The notes beneath the pieces were generated by a model that was not told the origin of the DNA, did not search any database, and was given only the letters and a program-made list of their open reading frames with translations. This document shows positions 16,137 through 22,289 of a DNA stretch of 23,438 nucleotides, piece by piece; position 1 is the first letter of the stretch, and every line of letters starts with the position of its first letter. The position numbers and the translations under genes were made by a program. The stretch comes from CAKSQL01 sp045649415 (GTDB lineage Bacteria > Bacillota > Clostridia > UBA1381), in NCBI GenBank assembly GCA_045649415.1, contig JAZRPY010000028.1:1-23438 (forward strand), in the 5' to 3' direction.

Positions 16137-16165
16137 TTGACTAAACAATTCTTATGTGCTACAAT
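16137..16165 (+). promoter_or_regulatory. promoter of the NDP-sugar dehydratase gene
   Basis: TTGACT, 17 bases and TACAAT with an extended TGC. The predicted start near 16172 leaves a ~95-base leader. Confidence 0.8.
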
Positions 16166-16266
16166 TGAAGGTGGAGATGTGCAGTATAGTTTACATAAAA
16201 ATATGACATAATTACAAATCGTCTTAGGAGAATGATAAATAAAATTATTTTTCGGAGGGGAAAAGA

Positions 16267-18144
16267 TTGAATAAGCTTCTTAGTATATTAAAAAATAAAA
16301 AGCTAAGAATGATGGCTATAGATTTATTTGTCTTATGTCTATCTGGTGCTGTGGCATACTTTATGGCTAATTCCTTTGAATTTGTGAGTTTTAAGGTTAA
16401 CAGAATTATGCCTGGGCTTGGAATATTTATTTTAGTGAATATTATTTCAATGTATGCTTTTGGAGTATATAAGAACTTGTGGAAATATTCTAAAGTTTCA
16501 GAGTTTGTAGATTGTGTTGGCGCAATGACTACAGGTTCAGTCATCTCGGCATTTCTTATACATATTTTAGGGATAAATGTGAGTAATATATATTCCCTGC
16601 TTCTATATTTGGTATCTATGGTTAGTATAATAATATCAAGAAGTATGTACAGCTATATATATGATATAATCAGAAGAAATTCTGCTAAGGCAAGGGACAA
16701 GGAAAATACTTTGATTATAGGTGCAGGCTATACTTGTAGAAAAATTATTGATGAAATGAATTCAATGGATATGTGTAGCTATGAGCCTGTTGTAATTGTT
16801 GACGATGACGAAACAAAGCTTAATATGTCCATAAATGCAATTCCTATTGTGGGAAACACAGAAGATATTCCATCAATTGTTAAGGAGTATGAAATAAGGA
16901 CTATTATTTTTGCAATTCCGTCCTGCAATCCAAAGGACAGAAACAGAATAATGAAAATATGCTCTGAAACAGATTGTTCTATAAATGTGATGCCGTCACT
17001 CAATGATTTATTGAAAGCAAAGAGCTTTTTATCACAGGTGCAGCCTGTTGATATTGATGACTTGTTGGGCAGAGATGTAGTTATAATAGACGATGAGAGA
17101 GTTGAAAAAACTATTTCAGGAAAGGTTTGCTTAGTCACTGGTGGAGGTGGCTCAATCGGCTCCGAGCTTGCAAGACAGATTATGGACAATGGTCCCAAAA
17201 AGCTTGTTATAGTTGATATTTATGAGAATAATGCATATGATATCCAACAGGAATTGATTGCACGATATGGGAAAACAAAGGCTCCTGAGGTGCAGATTGC
17301 ATCGGTGAGAGACTATGAAAAGATGGAGAATATTTTTATTAAATTTAAGCCCAGCATAGTATTTCATGCAGCAGCACACAAGCATGTGCCATTGATGGAA
17401 AACAATCCTGAGGAAGCAATTAAGAATAACATTTTCGGAACCTTGAATGTTGCAAAGCTAAGTGAAAAATATGAGGCCGAAAAAATGGTGCTTATATCCA
17501 CAGATAAGGCAGTTAATCCAACAAATGTAATGGGTGCTACTAAGCGTTGTTGTGAAATGGTAATGCAATATATGGCACAGAGAAATTCCAACACCAAATA
17601 TATTGCAGTTAGATTTGGAAATGTGCTTGGTTCAAATGGATCGGTTATTCCTTTGTTTGAAAAGCAGATTAAAGCAAATAAGCCCATAACTGTAACTCAC
17701 CCGGATATAATAAGATATTTTATGACTATTCCTGAAGCAGTTTCCCTTATCTTAGAGGCTGCAACCATAGCAGAGGATAGTGATATATTCGTACTTAATA
17801 TGGGAGAGCCTGTGAAAATTCTCACATTAGCAGAAAACTTAATACGCCTACATGGGAAAGAGCCATACAAGGATGTTGACATTATATTTACAGGTCTAAG
17901 ACCCGGAGAAAAGCTTTTTGAAGAGCTTTTAATTGACGAGGAGGGTATAAGAACAACTGCAAATGACAGAATATTTATAGGTAAGCAGTTGGTGGTTAAC
18001 TCCAAGGAATTTGAAGGCCAGTTGGATGATTTGAAGAGATGTGCTGATGAGAATGATTCCGAGAAATGTGTTAAGGAGCTTTTAAAGATTGTTCCAACCT
18101 TTAGGAGAGAATCTAAAAAAGCAATGATAAAGGATATGGCGTAA
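16267..18144 (+). CDS. membrane-bound NDP-sugar 4,6-dehydratase (PglF/CapD/EpsC-like polysaccharide biosynthesis protein)
   Basis: This 625-residue enzyme probably converts UDP-GlcNAc to a 4-keto-6-deoxy sugar, the first step towards bacillosamine- or FucNAc-type sugars for capsule, exopolysaccharide or glycoprotein. Four N-terminal helices are seen at ~15-34, 48-69, 82-105 and 109-128. A CoA-binding-like Rossmann domain follows (LIIGAGYTCRKI, from ~149), then the catalytic SDR domain with VTGGGGSIGSE at ~290-300. The active-site segment is STDKAVNPTNVMGATKR (from Ser411), with Met422 and Lys426 in the MxxxK arrangement where a Tyr sits in most SDRs, as in PglF and FlaA1 relatives. The start is TTG, supported by GGAGGGG 7 bases upstream. 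No partner glycosyltransferase genes are adjacent. The terminator overlaps the stop codon. Confidence 0.93.
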   Translation: MNKLLSILKNKKLRMMAIDLFVLCLSGAVAYFMANSFEFVSFKVNRIMPGLGIFILVNIISMYAFGVYKNLWKYSKVSEFVDCVGAMTTGSVISAFLIHILGINVSNIYSLLLYLVSMVSIIISRSMYSYIYDIIRRNSAKARDKENTLIIGAGYTCRKIIDEMNSMDMCSYEPVVIVDDDETKLNMSINAIPIVGNTEDIPSIVKEYEIRTIIFAIPSCNPKDRNRIMKICSETDCSINVMPSLNDLLKAKSFLSQVQPVDIDDLLGRDVVIIDDERVEKTISGKVCLVTGGGGSIGSELARQIMDNGPKKLVIVDIYENNAYDIQQELIARYGKTKAPEVQIASVRDYEKMENIFIKFKPSIVFHAAAHKHVPLMENNPEEAIKNNIFGTLNVAKLSEKYEAEKMVLISTDKAVNPTNVMGATKRCCEMVMQYMAQRNSNTKYIAVRFGNVLGSNGSVIPLFEKQIKANKPITVTHPDIIRYFMTIPEAVSLILEAATIAEDSDIFVLNMGEPVKILTLAENLIRLHGKEPYKDVDIIFTGLRPGEKLFEELLIDEEGIRTTANDRIFIGKQLVVNSKEFEGQLDDLKRCADENDSEKCVKELLKIVPTFRRESKKAMIKDMA

Positions 18145-18171
18145 AGGACAAGAAAATTCTTGTCCTTTTTT
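18143..18171 (+). terminator. terminator overlapping the dehydratase stop codon
   Basis: AAAGGACAAGAA (18143-18154) pairs perfectly with TTCTTGTCCTTT (18157-18168), followed by more T residues. The stem includes the last bases of the TAA stop. Accessory sequence begins after it. Confidence 0.9.
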
Positions 18172-18297
18172 CTTCCTATAAAACTAATTTAGTGTGGAAT
18201 ACACCTAAACCTTGAAATCTCGTAACGGAATTAAATTGACAATGTATAAAAATCTCCAAAGTTGGTGGGTTGGTGCAGATTTTTTTATGTCATAGTC

Positions 18298-18402
18298 TTT
18301 TATAGCCGATGTTAAAAGTTTTATAAAACATCCGTGATTTTTTATAAAATTGTCGGACTTTTTTATAAAATATGTCCGTTTTATTGAAAATACGCCGCTT
18401 TT
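18298..18402. repeat. five 21-bp units centred on the palindrome TTTTATAAAA, upstream of a promoter
   Basis: Exact TTTTATAAAA occurs at 18319, 18340 and 18361, each 21 bases apart. Degenerate units with the same phase start at 18298 (TTTTATAGCC) and about 18382 (TATTGAAAAT). The 11-base spacers are G/C-containing (e.g. CATCCGTGATT, TTGTCGGACTT). The 21-bp period equals two helical turns, so all sites face the same side of the DNA. The last unit overlaps the -35 of the promoter at 18384. This suggests an operator array or an upstream activating element. Confidence 0.75.
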
Positions 18403-18412
18403 ACGCTATAAT
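18384..18412 (+). promoter_or_regulatory. promoter of the transposase remnant
   Basis: TTGAAA, 17 bases and TATAAT. Its -10 lies next to an ATG at 18415, which therefore cannot be the translation start. Confidence 0.75.
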
Positions 18413-18465
18413 TTATGTATATAGTTGTAAATGGGGCGTTTTTTGTGCGGTTGAAGGATAAATAT

Positions 18466-18859
18466 ATGCAGGGCAAGGAAAAGCGGCAGAGAGATGCCGA
18501 AATATCGGCACTTGCAGAGAGCTTGTCAATGGAAGATATGAAAAATTTGATTGCTGCTTTTGAAAAGAAAACAGGCGAAAAACTGTTGATTGACAAGAAA
18601 AAAACGGACAAGTTTGCTGATTTCTTGAAAAGAGAGGATTTGCGTATTGTATGCCCCGAATGTAAGGGTAAAAACTTTTATGCACACAGTAACCCCCATA
18701 GCAGAAAGGTTAGATTTTATTGCAACGCCTGCAAAAAAGCCTTTTCCCCCCTTTAAGGATACCCTTGTATATGATTCGGGATTGTCTTGGGAAGTATGGG
18801 TAGAATTGGTACACGCAACGCTTGAAAACACTTCACTTGTTGCCACTCAACACAGATGA
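18466..18859 (+). pseudogene. transposase N-terminal zinc-ribbon fragment (IS1595-like), frameshifted
   Basis: The start at 18466 has GAAGGA upstream and lies downstream of the promoter; it gives MQGKEKRQRDAEISAL. A zinc ribbon follows: CPECKGKNFYAHS, then RFYCNACKKAFSP. The frame stops at 18756, just after a run of six C (18746-18751). With five C the reading would continue as FKDTLVYDSGLSWEVWVELV and on to 18859. That fits the 'TGT-x-Y-SxLSxxxW' stretch after the zinc ribbon of IS1595-type transposases. The DDE catalytic domain is absent, so this is a broken N-terminal remnant even without the frameshift. Alternatively it could be a free-standing zinc-ribbon regulator; the family label is inference from pattern only. 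Confidence 0.6.
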
Positions 18860-19295
18860 TTTAATATTGCTGTTAAAAGAGAAAGAACAAAGCAAATAAA
18901 GAGTTAAATAACACACCAAAGCAGACTACCCCCGAAGTTTAAAAAGTGTTGGTTTAAAAGTGTGAAAAAATACCGAAAATTTTTAGAACCCCCTTTTTTC
19001 ATTAATTTTCAGGATTAAAAAAGCTCTTTTTAAAGAAAAAATTATGAGTTGAACCGAAAAAAATATCAAAAGTGTTGGTTGCATCCGGAGACAGGATATT
19101 GCAGATATAAGATTGGCAATATTGTTACATTCTTGTTGATTTGTGCTGCTTTATATTTACAGGTCAAATTGTAAAGTGAAAAGCAACACTTGTTTGTGAA
19201 ATCTATGATTTTAAGTGTACGAATTATAGATGCAAGTAGGTGTTGCATTTTGTTTTGCAATTAACTTAAAACAAATGAAATTTTAAAATAAATTC
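18860..19295. other. non-coding stretch with dispersed GTGTTG repeats and a nested hairpin
   Basis: I see no convincing gene here. AAAAGTGTTGGTT occurs at 18942-18954 and 19068-19080, and inverted relatives (GCAACACTT, 19182-19190) also occur. AUCUAUGAUU (19201-19210) pairs with AAUUAUAGAU (19222-19231), one G·U, inside an outer pairing of AAAAGCAACAC (19178-19188) with GGTGTTGCATTTT (about 19239-19251). It may be an RNA, a recombination site or the end of a lost element. Confidence 0.4.
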
Positions 19296-19324
19296 TTGAA
19301 AATTTCTTGAAAATATGCTATAAT
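19296..19324 (+). promoter_or_regulatory. promoter of the KRVQAAC-Veg-CarD unit
   Basis: TTGAAA (19296-19301), 17 bases and TATAAT (19319-19324) with an extended TGC. The predicted start near 19331 leaves a ~147-base leader. Confidence 0.8.
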
Positions 19325-19330
19325 CTATAT

Positions 19331-19477
19331 GTGATTTAATCATCGTGTGAGCGTACATATAGCCTGTAAAATCTATCGGCATATTGGTTTTATAAACTAT
19401 AAGTTTCGCTTGTCGGCTCGCCGTAATTTACGCACTATTGCTACTGCCGTAGGTGTTGTGTGAAGGAAGTGTTCGAT
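19331..19477 (+). promoter_or_regulatory. probable structured 5' leader RNA
   Basis: GTG-A-GCGTA (19347-19355) can pair with TACGCAC (19429-19435), with one bulged A, to close a multi-branch domain. Inside it are ATAT-A-GCC / GGCATAT (19357-19364 with 19378-19384), AAACT-ATA-AGTTT (19394-19406) and CGGCTCGCCG (~19414-19423). The leader is long for an 82-residue gene. No U-tailed terminator is visible before the start. Confidence 0.4.
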
Positions 19478-19726
19478 GTGAAAAGAGTTCAGGCAGCTTG
19501 TATTCTTCAAACATTAGTATTTCAGCAGAAAGATGACTCTTACTTTTCAAAGGAAAAGAAAATCGCTTTGAACAAAGAAGAAGTTGAAAAGTACAAGGCA
19601 TCTTTGGAAAAGAACAAAACAAGATTTCAGATAGTCGAAGAAACTGAACAGCCGGATGGTGCAATTCTTGTCCGTGTTCGTAAGCAGTACAACGACAAAA
19701 CTGATGTCGCTGAATATTTCAACTAA
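19478..19726 (+). CDS. small conserved-looking accessory protein, KRVQAAC type
   Basis: An 82-residue soluble protein with no assigned function. From the GTG at 19478 it reads KRVQAACILQTLVFQQKDD and continues with a helix rich in Lys/Glu, ending with the strand-like QPDGAILVRVRKQYN and DVAEYFN. AAGGAAG lies 8 bases before this GTG; an earlier in-frame GTG at 19460 precedes that site and is unlikely. Proteins of this look are, to my memory, common on clostridial integrative elements, but I cannot cite a family. It is the first gene behind a strong promoter and long leader, and a 10-bp hairpin separates it from the Veg-like gene. Confidence 0.7.
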   Translation: MKRVQAACILQTLVFQQKDDSYFSKEKKIALNKEEVEKYKASLEKNKTRFQIVEETEQPDGAILVRVRKQYNDKTDVAEYFN

Positions 19727-19731
19727 AAGCG

Positions 19732-19758
19732 TAGCCGTCTGTGTCGAGCAGGCGGCTA
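19732..19758 (+). promoter_or_regulatory. intercistronic hairpin
   Basis: TAGCCGTCTG and CAGGCGGCTA pair over 10 bp (one G·U) around TGTCGAG. There is no U-run behind it, so it more likely protects or processes the mRNA than terminates it. Confidence 0.55.
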
Positions 19759-19786
19759 TAAAAATTTAGAACAGGAAGCGGAGAAT

Positions 19787-20104
19787 ATGACTACTCTATC
19801 ACTTATTAAATCTCAGGTAATGTATTTGTTTAAGACTAATCCTAAAGTGCATATTGATATATCAAACCGAAGTGACAGAAAGCATCTTACAAATGTCGCT
19901 GCTGTTATTACTGCGGTTTATCCTAATATATTTACAGCAAAATTAAAAGAAGATGGAATAGAACGAAATTATACTTTTCAATATGTTGATTTGCTTACAC
20001 ATACTATGGAGATAAAAGAGTTAATTAAAGTTATTTTCGCAAAAGACATAAAGGCAAGGGAAATGACACAGCATACAAGTAACAAACAAAAAGTAACTGT
20101 CTAA
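19787..20104 (+). CDS. Veg-like protein (DUF1021 type)
   Basis: This 105-residue protein resembles Veg, a small protein of Firmicutes linked in Bacillus subtilis to biofilm matrix expression. Matching features are the N-terminal IKSQV helix, a mid-region strand VHIDISNRSDRKHLTNVAAV in place of the usual basic GRKK stretch, and AVYPNIFTAKLKEDGIERNY followed by FQYVDLLTHTMEI, which parallels the family's YPxxF...YSYxDxLTxTVEL. The C-terminal ~20 residues (Lys/Thr/Gln-rich) extend beyond the usual ~85-residue length. AGGAAGCGGAGA stands before the ATG. It lies between the KRVQAAC gene and a CarD-like regulator with short gaps, so it is probably co-transcribed. The chromosomal copy would lie elsewhere; this is likely an accessory paralogue. 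Confidence 0.7.
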   Translation: MTTLSLIKSQVMYLFKTNPKVHIDISNRSDRKHLTNVAAVITAVYPNIFTAKLKEDGIERNYTFQYVDLLTHTMEIKELIKVIFAKDIKAREMTQHTSNKQKVTV

Positions 20105-20118
20105 AACGGAGTTAAAAT

Positions 20119-20628
20119 ATGTTTAAGATAGATGATATAGTTACATACGGAATAAACGGCGTTTGTAAAGTTGTAGCGATTGAAGAAAAGAATTTAATGG
20201 GAATGAAAAAGGGCTACTTGGTTTTGAAACCATTAAACGGCGATAAATCGACTTTTTATGTGCCGGTTGATAATGAAAGTCTGCTGAATAAAATGCGTAA
20301 ACTCTTATCCGAAGATGAAATAAATCAGCTTATTGACTCTATGCCAAACGAAAATGTCTTATGGATTGAAAACGAAAGAGAACGCAAAGAATGTTATAAA
20401 AAAGTAATTGCTGACGGTAATCATTCAGAGCTAATAAGAATGATAAAAGCTATTCATTTTGAGAAAATAAGCAGAGAAGAAAAAGGCAAAAAGCTTCATA
20501 TATCAGACGAAAGATTCCTTAAAGAAGCTGAAAAGATATTGTATGAGGAATTTCAATATGTCTTAAATCTTTCAGAAAAAGATGTAATGTCTTATATTTT
20601 CGCAAGGATAGACAAGAAACGGGATTAG
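20119..20628 (+). CDS. CarD/CdnL-type transcriptional regulator
   Basis: CarD-family proteins bind the RNA polymerase beta subunit and modulate open-complex stability at promoters. The first ~60 residues form the RNAP-interacting domain: FKIDDIVTYGINGVCKVVAI, then GYLVLKPLNGDKSTFYVPVD, the pattern shared with the interaction domain of Mfd. Residues ~65-169 form a helical C-terminal domain (LLSEDEINQLIDSMPNEN, WIENERERKECY, ... EAEKILYEEFQYVLNLSEKDV). Length of 169 residues is typical. CGGAG lies 8-10 bases before the ATG, and only 14 bases separate it from the Veg-like gene. In this setting it could retune host transcription for the element. No terminator is evident after the stop. Confidence 0.88.
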   Translation: MFKIDDIVTYGINGVCKVVAIEEKNLMGMKKGYLVLKPLNGDKSTFYVPVDNESLLNKMRKLLSEDEINQLIDSMPNENVLWIENERERKECYKKVIADGNHSELIRMIKAIHFEKISREEKGKKLHISDERFLKEAEKILYEEFQYVLNLSEKDVMSYIFARIDKKRD

Positions 20629-20673
20629 AAATATAAACAATTAATGTTTAGTATGTAAATAAGCCTTCAGTGT

Positions 20674-20838
20674 AATTTGCATTTACTATATACAAAAGGT
20701 GTAGCTACCGTAGAAAATATATTAGCTTTGCCAAAATGTGCTCGTTACTGTAACAGTCAAGGATGATGATTTGTACCTTCTGATGAATTTAAAATTACAA
20801 TCCCACGCGGAAGTGAAAAATGCAAAGTAATGATTTGA
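20674..20838 (+). pseudogene. decayed coding remnant with two in-frame stops
   Basis: In one frame this stretch reads protein-like on both sides of a double stop (TGA TGA, 20764-20769): GVATVENILALPKCARYCNS before, and VPSDEFKITIPRGSEKCKVM after. The composition and lack of further stops suggest an eroded gene, but I do not recognise the protein. It runs straight into the HNH fragment, though in a different frame. Confidence 0.35.
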
Positions 20839-20848
20839 CATATGTTTA

Positions 20849-21108
20849 AATAAAAAGATTTATGATTATCTTTTAAGTGGGAATGAAAAACACTTAAGCA
20901 CTCTTACCGATAACGAAAAGCGTAAGATGTACGAAAAACAAAAGGGTATCTGCCCACATTGTAAGAGTGAAAAGCGGGAAAAGATACACTATGAACTTGA
21001 AGAAATGGAAGCAGACCACATTACCCCTTGGAGTGAGGGTGAAAAACTGAAATTTCTAGCGGGCAGATGTTGTGTCGGGAACACAATCGCCGTAAGTCTA
21101 ACAAATGA
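20849..21108 (+). pseudogene. HNH nuclease C-terminal fragment, frameshifted (DUF262/GmrSD-like tail)
   Basis: The frame from 20849 reads YDYLLSGNEKHLSTLTDNEK, then YEKQKGICPHCKSEKREKIH and EMEADHITPWSEG, an HNH motif with a CxxC zinc knuckle. Near 21041-21046 the frame slips. Reading one base on gives TEISSGQMLCREHNRRKSNK and a stop at 21106-21108, which is the standard end of such HNH domains (CREHNRRKS). One missing base in GGTGAAAAAC explains this. The 'YDYLLSGNEK' lead-in is usual for the C-terminus of DUF262 (GmrSD-type) proteins, so this is probably the tail of a lost modification-dependent restriction enzyme. There is no start site of its own. Confidence 0.6.
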
Positions 21109-21149
21109 GCCGCACCCGAAAAAAGATAATTAATTTTGTTGCATGGGTG

Positions 21150-21178
21150 TTGGCTCTTCTCTCAAAATTTGGTATAAT
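21150..21178 (+). promoter_or_regulatory. promoter of the 21.2-kb RNA unit
   Basis: TTGGCT (21150-21155), 17 bases and a perfect TATAAT (21173-21178) with an extended TGG. Predicted start near 21185. Confidence 0.75.
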
Positions 21179-21184
21179 GTATAT

Positions 21185-21319
21185 GTAAGTTGTTTAGGGA
21201 TGAACCAGACAAGCACCTGAGATTTTGTTGTAGGTGGTGGTGGCGGTGGTTCAACAAAAATTGGATAGTGTTCTAGTATTATTCTAGGTGCTTTTGCTTA
21301 TGCAGAAGCACCTTTTTAT
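21185..21319 (+). ncRNA. ~135-base RNA with GGT repeats and alternative terminator pairing (sRNA or leader)
   Basis: A good promoter and a strong terminator bound a stretch with no sensible coding frame. TTTTGTTG and CAACAAAA (about 21223-21230 and 21252-21259) close a hairpin whose loop holds GGTGGTGGTGGCGGTGG, six GG tracts able to form a two-tier G-quadruplex. AAGCACCT (21211-21218) is complementary to AGGTGCTT (21286-21293), which is the 5' arm of the terminator, so an antiterminator fold is possible. It may be a free sRNA or a regulated leader of the gene starting at 21386, 67 bases past the terminator. I cannot match it to a known RNA family. Confidence 0.6.
21286..21319 (+). terminator. 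terminator of the 21.2-kb RNA
   Basis: AGGTGCTTTTGC pairs with GCAGAAGCACCT (one G·U) around TTAT, followed by TTTTTATTTT. Confidence 0.9.
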
Positions 21320-21385
21320 TTTGGTTTTTCAAGTCGAATCCCGTTTTTTAACATACGCTTATAAATAAATATGGAGGTAAAGAAT

Positions 21386-21861
21386 ATGAAAAGTAAAGAT
21401 TGGATAATCTATGGGGCAAATCTCAAAGATTTGGCTACTGCTGTGAATTTAGCAAGAGAAAGCTTCCAACTGATGCTGATTGCATTATGATTTGTGAAAA
21501 AATGTCTGGAAGACAGGGGTTTGCAGAAGTGCTTAATCGTGCAAAGGTAGGAGACGGCGTTTTTGTTACTGCTTTGCAAACTTTGAAGGATGGCAATAGT
21601 TATTCAACTGTTATGGAAAAAATCTCAATGCTTTAAGGTAAAGGTATTTCCTTAAAAGTTGGATTACAACAAAATTTTAGTTTTAAAGATTATAAAATTT
21701 TTCATAAAGTGTATTCAGAAATGGATAAGTGGGAAGGCATCTATGGTGTGTACTATGAAGTAGATGATGATGAAATAAAATTTTTAGAATTTCCTGAAAA
21801 TCATTCAGACATTTCTTTTTATATTTGTGAAGATGATTCAGGGTTTTATATTTGGAGTTAA
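21386..21861 (+). pseudogene. resolvase-like domain protein lacking catalytic residues, frameshifted and stopped
   Basis: The ATG at 21386 with TGGAGGTA upstream opens MKSKDWIIYGANLKDLATAV. Near 21464 a one-base shift is needed to reach PTDADCIMICEKMSGRQGFA, then VGDGVFVTALQTLKDG, up to a TAA at 21634. The same frame stays open to 21861 (GKGISLKVGLQQNFSF ... FYICEDDSGFYIWS). The pattern follows the serine resolvase N-terminal domain: Y-x-x-V-S, D/E-K-x-SG, GD-x-x-V-x-x-LDRLxR. The catalytic Ser and the Arg pair of the LDRLGR motif are replaced (LK after YGAN; LQTLKDG). It is either a decayed gene or a fossil of a small DNA-binding or regulatory protein. The tail after the stop is unlike a resolvase. 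Confidence 0.5.
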
Positions 21862-22196
21862 TAGGTTGTGGTGTCTGTGGAAGGGGTGACAAAAAGATAA
21901 GTAAAGATAAGGTTTCTAATAAAAAGGTTACAAAAGTTGAAGCAGATGGTGCAAAAGCTCCGGAAGTTGGAGAGAAAGTTGTTAATCCTTTAACAGAAGA
22001 CTTAACACCTGATAGTGAGGGTACTATTACAGTTATGCATATTCCTGTTAGAGCAAAAAATGTAAATGAATTTAATCTTTGGAAAAGTGCTTATGCTTAT
22101 GCAAATGTGATTGTACCAGACTTGAAATTTACAGATAATAAGTTAATGCTTGTTAGGTTGGAGTTTAGAAGGATAGTTCCAGAAGTTAAGGATTAA
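21852..22196 (+). CDS. uncharacterised small ORF without a clear start
   Basis: An open frame of up to 114 residues overlapping the previous one. It begins with a Cys/Gly-rich piece (LIGCGVCGRGDKK), continues with a Lys/Val/Pro-rich linker (KVTKVEADGAKAPEVGEK), and ends with a strand-rich segment (TVMHIPVRAKNVNEFNLWKS, IVPDLKFTDNKLMLVRLEFR). The only candidate start is a TTG at 21852 inside the previous frame, with a poor binding site, so this may be the 3' part of a broken gene. I recognise no family. A terminator follows 37 bases after the stop. Confidence 0.4.
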   Translation: MELIGCGVCGRGDKKISKDKVSNKKVTKVEADGAKAPEVGEKVVNPLTEDLTPDSEGTITVMHIPVRAKNVNEFNLWKSAYAYANVIVPDLKFTDNKLMLVRLEFRRIVPEVKD

Positions 22197-22232
22197 TAAG
22201 GTGGTCGGTGGTATTGGTTGGCGGATATAAAT

Positions 22233-22274
22233 AAAAAGACTAAAACTGTGTAGTGCGGTTTTAGTCTTTTTTTG
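22233..22274 (+). terminator. terminator downstream of the small ORF
   Basis: AAAAAGACTAAAAC (22233-22246) pairs with GTTTTAGTCTTTTT (22258-22271), then more T. A G-rich run (22199-22223) lies just upstream. Confidence 0.9.
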
Positions 22275-22289
22275 TGCTTTCGAAACAGG

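Noticed and set aside
16779..18005. Open frames antisense to the dehydratase gene
   Set aside because: They are shadows of a well-supported gene on the other strand, with Ser/Ile-rich low-complexity translations and no start signals.
18298..18402. CRISPR-like array
   Set aside because: The 10-base repeat with 11-base spacers is far too short, the repeat is a simple palindrome, and no cas genes are present.
21190..21280. Trp-rich leader peptide (RWWWRWFNKNW) as a trp-type attenuator
   Set aside because: The frame has only a TTG start without a binding site, and no trp biosynthesis gene follows; the TGG codons come from the GGT repeats.
21135..21290. Minus-strand proline-rich frame (PPPPPP region) across the RNA unit
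   Set aside because: It has no start codon or binding site and crosses the promoter; it is the complement of the GGT repeats.
21185..21319. T-box riboswitch
   Set aside because: The stretch is G-rich and ends in a terminator, but the conserved T-box sequence and a specifier loop are not seen, and the downstream gene is not amino-acid related.
21722..21861. Separate 46-residue gene starting at ATG 21722
   Set aside because: No binding site precedes it and the frame is continuous with the resolvase-like frame apart from one TAA, so it is more likely a tail of the broken gene.
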